From Datisca glomerata (Eukaryota; Streptophyta; Magnoliopsida; Cucurbitales; Datiscaceae), in assembly GCA_003255025.1 (NCBI GenBank), contig QANY01008042.1:1724077-1788076 (forward strand): 64,000 bases of DNA, read 5' to 3'. Positions 1 to 9,332 of the stretch are shown in pieces. Each line of letters begins with the position of its first letter. The stretch's first letter is position 1. The notes below the pieces were generated by a model. The model was given only the letters and a program-made list of their open reading frames with translations. It was not told where the DNA came from and did no database searches. A program made the position numbers and the translations under genes.

Positions 1-144
1 ATCGACCTCCTCTGGTTGGTCTTGAGGAAGTTCGGGTTGCATAGATCCGAGCATAGGCCAAGTTGCAAGAATAAAGCTCGGAAAGAAAGCTCGGATCACC
101 ACAAGCGTAGAATCATCATCACCCATCGAAAATAGAGCCCAACA

Positions 145-572
145 TGTCCAATCACCATGACAGAATGTCAGAACAGCCATCCATTGACGATTAATGCCTG
201 TCACTTTATGTCAAAGGTCGTCTTCCTTCCGTCCAATCAAGCACAGTCAGGACAGACATCGTGTCTCGAAAAGCTTCCTCAGCACGCCCCCGAGGTTCCT
301 TCGGCATGCTTCCGTCCACCCGATGACTCAAGTATAAAGAGACTCATTTACTAAAAGAAAAGGGTATGTCATTTCTCCTTTAAGAAAACTATGTCAAAAT
401 AATATCAGGATATTGACTTAGGCATCAGAGGTCCTTATGCGAGACAACCACCCCTAGGTTCTCCTCGCATTCTGGTTCTTTATTTATGTTTTTCAAATTC
501 TAAGATCAATGGGAGCTCCATGCTAGGAGAGGGTTACATGCAAACCCACTATTGAACTTTTCAGTAGAAACA
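145..572 (+). repeat. 5' LTR of the miniature LTR element
   Basis: It aligns along most of its length with 1081-1463. It is longer because of an extra stretch around 372-455. It ends in CA before the primer-site-like sequence. The TATA-like box at 333-340 marks the likely promoter. Confidence 0.7.
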
Positions 573-1080
573 GTTTGCGCTGTTTATGGGAAATGTCAAT
601 AAAATCGTTCATATTTAAAGTACTCGAAACCTCATCTCTCCCACAAAGAGAGGATGAGTCTGGTACTCAATGCCGACGAAGTCCAAGACGGGAGGGGTGA
701 TCCACCCTTCTCCTCGTTGAGAGAAGAATCATATGTCGTCTTATCAACTACACGACAGAGGAAGAAGAATATGAAGGTCGTAACCTCTTAGGTGACCAAG
801 AAAGGGAGGAAAGACATGTTAGTCACCGCACAAACAGTAACAGTCTCTTGCACGAGAATGATCCTCCCCCACGATTTAAAGGCTCGCCACCGGAGTCGCC
901 ATAGACTTGCAGAACCTATGGGAAAACCATCTAGGAAAAGACAAGGCAACGCCTTGCCTCGGAGAAACTACCACCTCTCGTGGAAACGAGACCAAAGCGA
1001 TACCAGGCTACGAACGACCAAGCTCTCCCTTTATGGCGGAGGTTCTGATTGGAGTCATCCCAAGGAAACAAGGTAAGGAC

Positions 1081-1463
1081 TGACTTAATGAGAAGGGTTT
1101 GAATGTCAGAACAATCATCGAAATGTCACCTCAAAAGCACATCGACAATTAATGTTCGTCACTTTATGTCAAAGGTTACCTCTCCGTCCAATCAAAGAAA
1201 GTCAGGACAGACATCTTGTCCCAAGAAGCTTTCCCAGCTCGCCCCTGAGGCTCCTTCGACACGCTTCCTTCCTCTCGAGGCTTAGGTATAAAGAGACCCA
1301 CTTACTAACAGAAAACGTGTCATTTCTCTCCTAAGGCAACAATCCCCGGTTCTCCTCGTTTTTAGGTTTTTTGTTTGTATTTTACAGATTTTGGGGTCAA
1401 TGGAAGCTCCATACTAGAAGAGGATTACATGAAAACCCACTACTAAACTTTTCAGTACAAACA
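1081..1463 (+). repeat. 3' LTR of the miniature LTR element
   Basis: It begins TGACTTAATG after a purine-rich tract (AAGGAAACAAGGTAAGGAC, polypurine-like) and ends ACAAACA. By eye it is about 75-80% identical to the 5' LTR, suggesting an old insertion. Confidence 0.65.
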
Positions 1464-2480
1464 ATAATATTGTAAGACATTCACATGAAATATAATACAA
1501 TATTCATTTAATTCAGTCAATGTTTTAGTTATTATTTATGTAATTAAATTACACATAATAATTTTCTTTAATTATATTGAAGAATTTTAACTTGTGGTTT
1601 CCTACATAGTGTTTTTCATATTTCATAATATTCAATCTGATTAACGAAAACTCTGCATAACTTTAAACTCTCCATAACTTTAGATAGAATCTTGATCCTG
1701 AAAACCTCCACGATGAGAACCATGTATGACGCTTCTATTTAAACCTTGAAAACACTAGAAAATTAAGCAACCCACTTAGTTGTCCAATGTCCACCGACCA
1801 TTAATGGCAAATAGCCCAGAAGTCGTACCATATACCCCCACAAACATCACAATCAAATTTCGAAAAATAAGAAAAGTAAACACAATTGTTGTATGTATTT
1901 GAAGACGAACCCACCAAACCAAACTTTAAAGAGATGAAGATTGAAGAGGTTAGGTTGGCATCGCATAAGTGTGCTACCCCACCACACCCACCCATCATAA
2001 TCAACTTTAAAAAGTTTAAAATCCACATTTCAAGGAAAATATCCCCCACTCAACCCAATCCCACAAACTTATGATTGTGTCCAAATAGATGAATGAGTCC
2101 AAAATAATGTCCATGAAAGCAATCACTATCAGACATCGGGGACCCACCATAGAACACAGATCCCCATCCCTTTCTTACATCCTACGAATCGAAATCCGAA
2201 TCTTACATAAACTGAGAGCGAAACAAAATGAACGTTTGGAAGAAGATAAAAGGGAAAGTTAAAAGCGCACAGCTACATCCAGACAATGAGATCCAGGAAA
2301 CCAAATAAGATACGTATGAGAAATATATTGGATTAACCATTTAATGTATTTAAATTCATCTTTGGTTTTACATATTCGAATGAAAAAATTGCCTTCTTCT
2401 CTCCCCACTACACAATTTTTCCGTAAAACCAACAGTAATTGAACATGTACATAAATTCCAAGCTTACGAACCCCCTCAAA
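1464..2480. other. Intergenic, no gene recognised
   Basis: AT-rich DNA downstream of the zinc-finger gene. Short open frames on both strands around 1801-2074 overlap one another and match no family I recognise. I see no transposon ends or RNA gene. Confidence 0.6.
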
Positions 2481-2901
2481 TCTTCTTGTTCAACCATATT
2501 GGCCGACTCGCAGAGAAAAAATGAATAAAAAAGAAAGAAAGCTATGGGTTTCATTGCTTCGAAACAGAGTTAGCTTCTTCCAAGTGAAAATTACAATAAG
2601 ATATAAATTCATTAAAGGGGGAATTGTTGGAAGTAAACTCCTAACCTGGACAAGTTTCTTTAATATATTAGTCCAGAAAGAGGTTTGTTTTCTTTCTTAC
2701 TCTTAGGAATTCCACTATAAATAATAAATAGTAATGAAAAAATGATAAATCTTTGCAAATCAGTTCCCTCACCATCTTCTACTAAAGCTTTACTTCTGTG
2801 CTATCCAATGCCTTCACCTTACGCAGAAAGTAAAAGTATTTACCTTTAAGAACTAATACCCTAATCTCAATGAGCAAAATGAGAATGAACTCCCTTCGCT
2901 A
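2481..2901 (-). other. Probable 3' UTR and downstream flank of the CCCH zinc-finger gene
   Basis: This is non-coding sequence directly after the minus-strand stop at 2902. The 3' UTR must begin here, but I see no convincing AATAAA on the minus strand, so its end is not resolved. An overlapping plus-strand 61-codon ORF (2521-2706) is low-complexity at its start and looks like chance. Confidence 0.4.
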
Positions 2902-5070
2902 TTAGACTACAAGCTGGTCAAGTTGCATTTGCTCAAGCCAAGCTCCTATAACAGAATTATCAACAGATTGGGAATTATTGGTCAAACCTTCACAGGATGC
3001 TGCCATGTCGGTATTTGGCACGACAAGCTTCTCGTTCTTCATTTCAGGTGGAGATTCCTTGACAAGAGATTGGACCCATGACAAGTCAGGCTCTTCCCCA
3101 CCATTCAAGAGCTCAAATGAAGATGATCTTCGCACTTGACCAATTTCATCCTTATTAACTGACCAATCCACTTTTCCATTAGGGGACCCCCAATTTGACC
3201 AAGAATTTACAGGGGATCCCATTGATGCAGGAATGTTAGATCCAAGGTCTCTAGAGCTCAGACTGCGAAGTTGTTGGTGCTGCTTCTCACGCTGAGCAAA
3301 AGCAGAGAGCCTAGAGCCCATTGGGGATATTGGCTCAGTATTTCTTGGTGACATCCTTCCCGGTGAAGATACGCCAATAGAACCCTGAAGGAGAGGATGC
3401 TCAATAGATTTAGGAGACAAAATACCAGTGTTTATGGGTGACAGCATGTTCTGGTGGGCTTGAAATTGATTCAACAAAGCTGACTTGTGTGTTGGGGAAA
3501 AAAGAAAGCCTGCTATAGGGTCAGAAAATCGAGGTGATGAAGAAATCTCCGAAGAAAATAGAACTTCCAGATTGGAAGGAGTTAAAATTTTAGACCGGCC
3601 AGAACGGCATACAGAGAGAGAACTGGAATGAAGCTGTGAGAAACAATTCAGGTCATTTAAAAGCTGTTGCTGAGAGTCAAAATTATGCAACAAATTCATA
3701 TCCTCTGGTGGTATGTCCCTGGCACTAAGTGATGTCCTCAAGCGACTGGATTGGAAGTTGCTTCCAGGAAGATGAAGGGTTGGTACATTTGGCTGGGGCC
3801 AGGGTCCAGAAGAGTGTGAAATGCCACCTGACGAAGGAGACACGGACTGAGTAAACGGGGAAGGAGACATCGCTGATATGGATGAGGGTGAGCCAGGCAA
3901 AAGACTTAATGCAGTAGCCATGTCCATAACATTTGGTGTAGATGCTGTTGGACGTGGTGAAGGGACAGCTGATCCAGTTGAGGCATATAAGGGACGGAGC
4001 TCCTCGACCATGTGGGCAAAGAAACAAACCCGCCTATTGCAACTTGTTCCATCCTTGCAGAGGCGTGTACGATATTGAGCTGGGTGGAGCCAACACTCAA
4101 AGACCCCATGCGCATATTCACACATATCCCCGCGCTTACAAGCTCCCTTCCGAAAATCTGGGCAGGGGACACAGCTGTAGTGAAACTTCCTTGGATCCCT
4201 TCTACGTGCATTCTCTCCTGGATGGACAAAAGGGCACTCAGTCCAATCATGTGAATATGCTCGTGAACAAGGCCGCACCTTAAATGAGAACATGCGAAAC
4301 TCATCAGATGCATAAATGCTATTCTTAATGTCAGGGATGGAGGGATCAATTGGGTATTCTTTTTTCTCTGACATATAATTAAGAGATCCAGGAGCCAAAA
4401 GAGGAGATGTTAACTCTGGAGATGGACATCCATTCCCTGGTGATGAAGAAAATACTGGTGACTCAGGTCTTGATGGGATAACGGATAAATGGAACCTGTC
4501 CTCATCAATACACTGATAAGCATCACTTCTCAGTAGTTCATCAAGCTTAACCCTCATGTTCTGCAGCTTTGGATGAACAATGATAACATCAAAAGGGCGA
4601 TCACCATTAGCATCTACAGCATTTGGATTCGCACCCGCAGATAAAAGCATGTTAATGACATCAAATATGTTAAAAGATCCACTAGATGCAGCACAATGAA
4701 GGGCAGTGCTTTCGTCCAGACCAGATGAGAGATTCACATCAACCTCCAGGTGAGACAGTATAAAATTGAGAACATCAACACTACCATAGGTAGCAGCAAC
4801 CATTAATGGAGTTCTATAATCATGCACAACATGTTTGGCGCCTTTTCGGCGCACATACCAGAGTCCAGATTTGTTAATTAAAGACTCGTCACAGCTTATC
4901 AGTTGTGTGAAGCCTTCAACATTATTATCAGAAGCCAATTCCAATAAGCTATAAATAGAAGCTTCAATTTCAACTGTAGGACAATTCATGTCTTTTGGAT
5001 TAGTTGTAGTTTCTGCAGTAGATGGGGACTGAGTTGATGCAGCTTTGGATTGTTCTGGTCCACCACACAT
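2902..5070 (-). CDS. Ankyrin-repeat tandem CCCH zinc-finger protein (plant RR-TZF family)
   Basis: An intact single-exon coding region of 722 aa. Residues about 84-160 form ankyrin repeats (RTPLMVAATYGSVDVLNFIL; ALHCAASSGS...INMLLSAGANPNAVD). Residues 268-283 form the arginine-rich-region motif C-X5-H-X4-C-X3-H. Residues 303-353 give C-X7-C-X5-C-X3-H, a 16-residue spacer, then C-X5-C-X4-C-X3-H, the exact plant RR-TZF signature. All metal ligands are present (C303, C311, C317, H321; C338, C344, C349, H353). A long Ser/Pro-rich tail with SP motifs ends in a WLEQMQLDQLVV-like conserved C-terminus. Length and layout resemble the Arabidopsis OXS2/AtC3H30 and C3H66 group. Family members bind RNA, shuttle between nucleus and cytoplasmic granules, and act in salt, oxidative and ABA responses; this role is inferred here. 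The start ATG lies 10 nt after a 3' splice site. It is the only intact cellular gene in the window. Confidence 0.95.
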   Translation of the reverse strand: MCGGPEQSKAASTQSPSTAETTTNPKDMNCPTVEIEASIYSLLELASDNNVEGFTQLISCDESLINKSGLWYVRRKGAKHVVHDYRTPLMVAATYGSVDVLNFILSHLEVDVNLSSGLDESTALHCAASSGSFNIFDVINMLLSAGANPNAVDANGDRPFDVIIVHPKLQNMRVKLDELLRSDAYQCIDEDRFHLSVIPSRPESPVFSSSPGNGCPSPELTSPLLAPGSLNYMSEKKEYPIDPSIPDIKNSIYASDEFRMFSFKVRPCSRAYSHDWTECPFVHPGENARRRDPRKFHYSCVPCPDFRKGACKRGDMCEYAHGVFECWLHPAQYRTRLCKDGTSCNRRVCFFAHMVEELRPLYASTGSAVPSPRPTASTPNVMDMATALSLLPGSPSSISAMSPSPFTQSVSPSSGGISHSSGPWPQPNVPTLHLPGSNFQSSRLRTSLSARDIPPEDMNLLHNFDSQQQLLNDLNCFSQLHSSSLSVCRSGRSKILTPSNLEVLFSSEISSSPRFSDPIAGFLFSPTHKSALLNQFQAHQNMLSPINTGILSPKSIEHPLLQGSIGVSSPGRMSPRNTEPISPMGSRLSAFAQREKQHQQLRSLSSRDLGSNIPASMGSPVNSWSNWGSPNGKVDWSVNKDEIGQVRRSSSFELLNGGEEPDLSWVQSLVKESPPEMKNEKLVVPNTDMAASCEGLTNNSQSVDNSVIGAWLEQMQLDQLVV

Positions 5071-5080
5071 TCTTCAATCT

Positions 5081-6406
5081 CTGAAACAGATAGAAAGCAA
5101 AAAAAGCATTCTTTATTTGTGAAAAAAATTACTACGCTTCAAAATCTGAACTATAACTTTTAGAAATTCTATCCTAAGGCCACCAAAGGCTAAAAAGAAA
5201 ACCGCAACCATATACATTCAGAAATTTTGGCACTCAAAAGTTAAGAGAACAAAAAAAGCAAAAAACACAAATCTTCGATGTAGAATAATCAAGTAGAAGC
5301 AAAAATTTGACAAATTTTAGTAAGCTCCATTAACAAAGCCCAGGATTATCCACAAAAGCAGTGATCATTAAATTCGAACTTGTTGAACAGAGTCATAATG
5401 AATTGCATACATTTCTGATGAATTCTTTGTCAACCATCCCCGATGGCTAATGATACACACAAGAGAAGAACTTCTGCAATCTTCAATGTAAAGAACGCAT
5501 ATATAGTTATATAACCGAGTGGAATCTTACTGGAGCAATTTGCTAGATCTCGAGATAATCTAGAATAATCTGTAACTGATCCACTGTAAACTATTTTTAA
5601 AGTTCACAAATAGAGAATCACTCGACCCCTTCACAAATAAAAAACTATTATTAAGAAACAACTAAGATTCTAGGAAAAACAAATCGATCAGAAATTATTC
5701 GATATATCTTTCCTGCATGAAATAAATTATCAGTAGTCGCAAAAAATATGAGCAGCGATAAAATATGGGGATTGACTATTAGCAATAGCTTGATCAAAAA
5801 ACATATTAAGATTGTGAATTATAAATTGCAAATTCACAAGTTATCGTTATATAGAAAAAATGTCCAAACATCTTTAACAAAGACTCACAAATTTTAACGA
5901 CTATGAGTGAGAAGGAAAAGTCAATCTTAATTTAAAGTACAGTAGTTTACTGGTCCAAAATTATCAGATAAAAAGGCAATAAAAATCATTTCCTATCTTC
6001 CACTTTCACCGAAACTAAGCAACATGCTAATTGGAGAAGTGAAAACAGAGAAAATTGATACAGATTCCAAGCATAAAATGGATTCAAGAACCGCAATTTA
6101 AGAACTTAAATAATATCTCAGCCTGATCAGAGAGATCAGCTCAGAGATTTGTAAATCTAAGCAACAGAAATCAGAATACAATCTAGAGCAGAAAATCTAA
6201 CAGAATATCAGTATTTTGGACAACAATCAGCCACACTTATATCAATCCTGTCTCAGCAAACTCCGACAAATAATTTGCCTTCAAAAGAAAAAGAAAACCA
6301 GAGCACATAATAAAATTGACTAGAGAGAGAGAGTGTGTGTTTCTACTTCATACAGAATCAAAACCGAGCAAGGATCATCACGAAAAATATAAGATACAAA
6401 ACTCAC
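5081..6406 (-). other. 5' UTR intron of the CCCH zinc-finger gene
   Basis: On the minus strand the donor reads CAGAAG|GTGAGTTT (GT at 6406-6405) and the acceptor reads TATCTGTTTCAG|AGATTGAAG, with AG ending at 5081, ten bases before the ATG. The 1326-bp AT-rich interval has no coding features. A long first intron in the 5' UTR is common in plant regulatory genes and can enhance expression. The donor is conserved in the duplicated copy near 48566, which supports it as a genuine exon edge. Confidence 0.8.
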
Positions 6407-6440
6407 CTTCTGTTATTTAAGGCAAAGATCAGCTAGAGAT

Positions 6441-6485
6441 CTAAAAGGAGCGAGCAAGTAGTACAGCACTGGGCATTTTGCTCAT
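6441..6485 (-). promoter_or_regulatory. Upstream ORF, 14 codons, in the CCCH gene leader
   Basis: Reads MSKMPSAVLLARSF then TAG, ending 34 bases before the splice donor. The orphan copy keeps the frame and stop (MSEMLSAVLLARSF). Confidence 0.45.
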
Positions 6486-6493
6486 CGATCAAG

Positions 6494-6583
6494 CTAAAAG
6501 ATTAAAGCAGAAATAGCCACCATCATCATACAACTACAATAACGAGATGAAGACCGCAAACAGAGAACGCGTAAAGCTTCCAT
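6494..6583 (-). promoter_or_regulatory. Upstream ORF, 29 codons, in the CCCH gene leader
   Basis: Reads MEALRVLCLRSSSRYCSCMM and continues to a TAG at 6494. The orphan copy near 48.7 kb keeps the same start, frame, length and stop, with only three amino-acid changes. It lies upstream of the main start on the same spliced leader and could reduce translation of the zinc-finger protein. Confidence 0.5.
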
Positions 6584-6686
6584 CACCGTCGATGGTAACG
6601 ATGATGAAGGTTCATAGAGAACGATAGAACAAGAGAGATTCTAGAGAGAGGAAGAGAATGTGCGAACAAAGAGACGGAGAAGAGCG

Positions 6687-6900
6687 TAACGTACCACAGA
6701 GAAAAAATGCAATTGAAATGAAATGCAGAGTAATTTGGGGGGAATTTAAATTTAATGTCCCGGTTGTAGGGGAGGGCTCCAATTATATTGAAATCCACAC
6801 CAAATGGATGATAAATGAAGTCCAAATTAAAGTCAATTGTGAATTCGTGAAGTGGGGTAGAGAGACCGGTTTGGCCAGTGGGGTGGAAAATGGCGTTTAG
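6687..6900 (-). promoter_or_regulatory. Core promoter region of the CCCH zinc-finger gene
   Basis: It lies directly upstream of the CT-rich leader. On the minus strand a TATA-like CAATATAATTGG lies around 6780-6792. The block 6687-6828 is identical base for base to 48846-48987 in the duplicated copy, while the flanks show several percent to 10% difference. No transcript data are available, so the start site is inferred. Confidence 0.5.
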
Positions 6901-7365
6901 TTGGAAAAAGTTAGAGTGACTGACTGGTTGAGTAGGTGTACAGTGAAGCGGACTCCAAGGATTAATTCAAGTGAATTGAAACTAATACTTTAGAGTCCAC
7001 TACAAAAGATTAGTTAAAAAGCTAATTCTCAATTTTTTTTCTATATTGAAATTATTAAATTAATGGTATTTTCTTCTTTATTAAAAGAAAAGCAAACCAG
7101 CTTCAACGGAGACTCACTAGTTGAATAAACATTTGTTCAATTTTCGTGTTAAAATTAGTAACTGATCTTGATTCACGTAAAAAAAACCACTTCTAAATAT
7201 AGAGCGGTATATGAATTTTTAAGGCGCATAAATCATCTTTTTTTTGAGTGTAGGTTACGTAACATCTTTTGTTTGAATTGTTGCATAATAACGATCTTCA
7301 TTGTGATATCTTTAATTGAGATGCTTTTTAACATTAGTAATTAGAAAAATCTTCGGGAAAGTTAT

Positions 7366-7548
7366 TTGTTATCTATTAGGGTAAACTACTTTTCAATATA
7401 CTTTGCTTACTGGGTATGGATTGGGAGAAATAGAAGAGTCTTCTCAGAGATTATAGTTGATACTTCTTTCATTTCCATGAGAATTGTAAGATCGCTAAAA
7501 AAAGACTGGTTTTATAACTCTGAAAAAAAAGTTACATATAGACCCTAA
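7366..7548 (+). pseudogene. Possible LINE fragment (C-terminal region)
   Basis: A 60-codon open frame contains IYFAYWVWIGRNRRVFSE, which resembles the W-x-W-x-x-R-N-x-x-x-F motif between the zinc-binding and RNase H parts of plant LINE ORF2. No other LINE domain adjoins it, so the call is tentative. Confidence 0.35.
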
Positions 7549-9032
7549 TTTCTTGGATAGGTGGAATTAGCTTTCCAAGGTTTTGTTTGTTTCTTGGTTC
7601 ATCTAGTGTGTTTTATTTTATTAGTGTTTTGTTTTCTGTACTTATGTATATTGTGTTTTCTTTTAGCTGATAAAGTTTACCCAAACAAAGCAAAACAAAT
7701 GTTAGATTAATATCAAAGCTTTATCTATTCCAATCCACTTAGCTTGCAACAAAACCATAATATTATGAAACAATAATATAGATTTGGGTTGTAATTATCA
7801 TTTTATGTGCATATTTTCTCCGAATAATGTGTTACTACAAAATTACACGTAGAAAAACGATTTGAACATATGTGTTATATGTTTTGACTAATAATATGCT
7901 TGAATTAATTATCACACGGTAGTACTAACAGTAAGCGGCATTAGTGCCACGATCCTTCCCTTTTTCTCTCAGCAACGAAACAAATTAGTTTAATATTTAG
8001 AAAATTTTCAAGGAGCCTCACTCGATTTATAAGCTGAAAAGCTGCCCTATATGCTAAACTTTAAAAAAAATTATCAATTTCTTAAATTCAAAGAGATATC
8101 GCTCGTGCTGATGCATCGAGATGAAAAATATATAGAGATAAATAATTATTAGGGAATAATTAAGAACTTCAAACTAATTATATATATATATTTATGATCT
8201 ATGTAATAAAGTAAATTACATACTTAAATTGGGCTCCTAAGCTGATGAATTATTCTTTTATTTTTTTTACATACCACGCAAGTGATATATCAAAAGGACT
8301 CAAAAAGAAAGAAAGAACATGTGATTTACCCTAATTTTCTAATTGTCAGATGAACTTTACAACTGCTACTTCTAGACGGAGCTTAGAGTGAAGAAACATT
8401 TTTTAACACAAACTATCCTTATTATTGTATAAAATTTTAATTTGCAAGTCTTTTGGTATTCTCTCTACCAAAATCATATTTATCATGTCAATTATTAATA
8501 ATATATTAATTGTGAAAAATTAAAAGATAAATTAATTTAAATAGAGTAAATTTTGTAAAAAATTGGATAAGTGAATAATTTGAAATTGAAATTAATACTT
8601 CAAATCTGTTTTTACCTTTTTTTAAGTCTATAATATATATATCAACGGGACCAAGAGGGGAAAATATATTTTGACACATACTCTCACTATTATATGAAAT
8701 TTTGAGTCGATACGTCTCATGATATTCTCAGTACTATCAAAATCACATTTACTATTTCAATTAATAAAAATATATATGAGTTGTAAAAAAAAATCAGAGA
8801 TAGATGAGTTTAAATAGATCGAATTACATCAAAAATTTGTATAAATGAATAATTTAATATTGAAATTAATAGTTCAATTTTTTTATCTTTTTTAGGGAAT
8901 AAAATTCATCGACAAAACAACAACAAAAAACTAATCAACAATAGTTAATATGGGCATCAAATCAAAACAACAGGAAGAATCACATCAAACCAAATACGGC
9001 AAGGAATCGAAACAGATACCAACTTCACAATA
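7549..9032. other. Intergenic AT-rich stretch with a diverged tandem duplication
   Basis: Apart from the roughly 270-bp tandem repeat described separately and a short block shared with copy 2 (7860-7945), I see no gene or transposon ends here. Confidence 0.55.
8401..8905 (+). repeat. Diverged tandem duplication, unit about 265 bp
   Basis: 8401-8630 and 8668-8905 share an ordered series of motifs: a TTRACACA-AMTMTC start, CAAAATCAYATTTA, GTGAATAATTTGAAATTGAA versus ATGAATAATTTAATATTGAA, and ATTAATASTTCAA. Identity by eye is about 70%. Origin unknown. Confidence 0.5.
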
Positions 9033-9332
9033 CGAGCAACCATGGTTGTTAAAATCACGATCTGGATCGTACGAACCTACGATCCCATAATTCCTAAATG
9101 ATCTGGATCAAGTATATAATCAAAATCACATGAGATCGTGGTAGGATCGTCATATAGGATCGTGTAGGATCCTACGATCCCACCGATCCTAATTTTTGCT
9201 TTAATTACAAAAAAATTATAAGGGCGTTGACGGTAGAATTTGAACCCTTGCACCAAAGATTTACCTATAACTATTTAATCTAAACTAACAGTGCTTATAT
9301 GACAAAAATGTGTATCTTTTATATTTAATTAA

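Larger units (their letters stand above)
145..1463 (+). mobile_element. Miniature LTR retrotransposon (TRIM/LARD-like)
   Basis: Two direct repeats of about 430 and 383 bp (145-572 and 1081-1463) flank only about 508 bp. Both repeats share a TATA-like TATAAAGA (333-340; 1287-1294), the GGGAGCTCCAT / GGAAGCTCCAT stretch and the end CTTTTCAGTA(G/C)AAACA, so they are LTRs on the plus strand. Just after LTR1 comes GCGCTGTTTATGGGAA, which resembles the GGCGCCGTTTGTGGGAA primer-site region of plant Gypsy elements. The interior has no RT, integrase or protease similarity, only a short gag-leader-like ORF, so the element would depend on a helper. The start at 145 is a guess from LTR2 (TGAC at 1081). 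I could not find a matching target-site duplication, so part of the left edge may lie before 145. Confidence 0.7.
6407..6750 (-). other. Non-coding first exon (5' UTR) of the CCCH zinc-finger gene
   Basis: On the minus strand this is CT-rich leader (TTCCTCTCTCTAG, CTCTCTTG) running into the splice donor at 6407/6406. It contains several upstream ATGs: one opening a 10-codon frame near 6615, and the two frames listed separately. The transcription start is not determined; 6750 is an estimate from the TATA-like sequence upstream. Confidence 0.65.

Noticed and set aside
3725..4349. Several 66-147 codon ORFs overlapping the zinc-finger gene in other frames
   Set aside because: Shadows of the GC-richer coding sequence of the CCCH gene.
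6583..6900. Open frames on both strands conserved in both duplicate copies (also 48772-49188)
   Set aside because: They overlap the promoter and leader of the zinc-finger gene, share no protein similarity, and are conserved because the DNA is duplicated and identical. The minus frame in copy 2 is longer only because a stop was lost.
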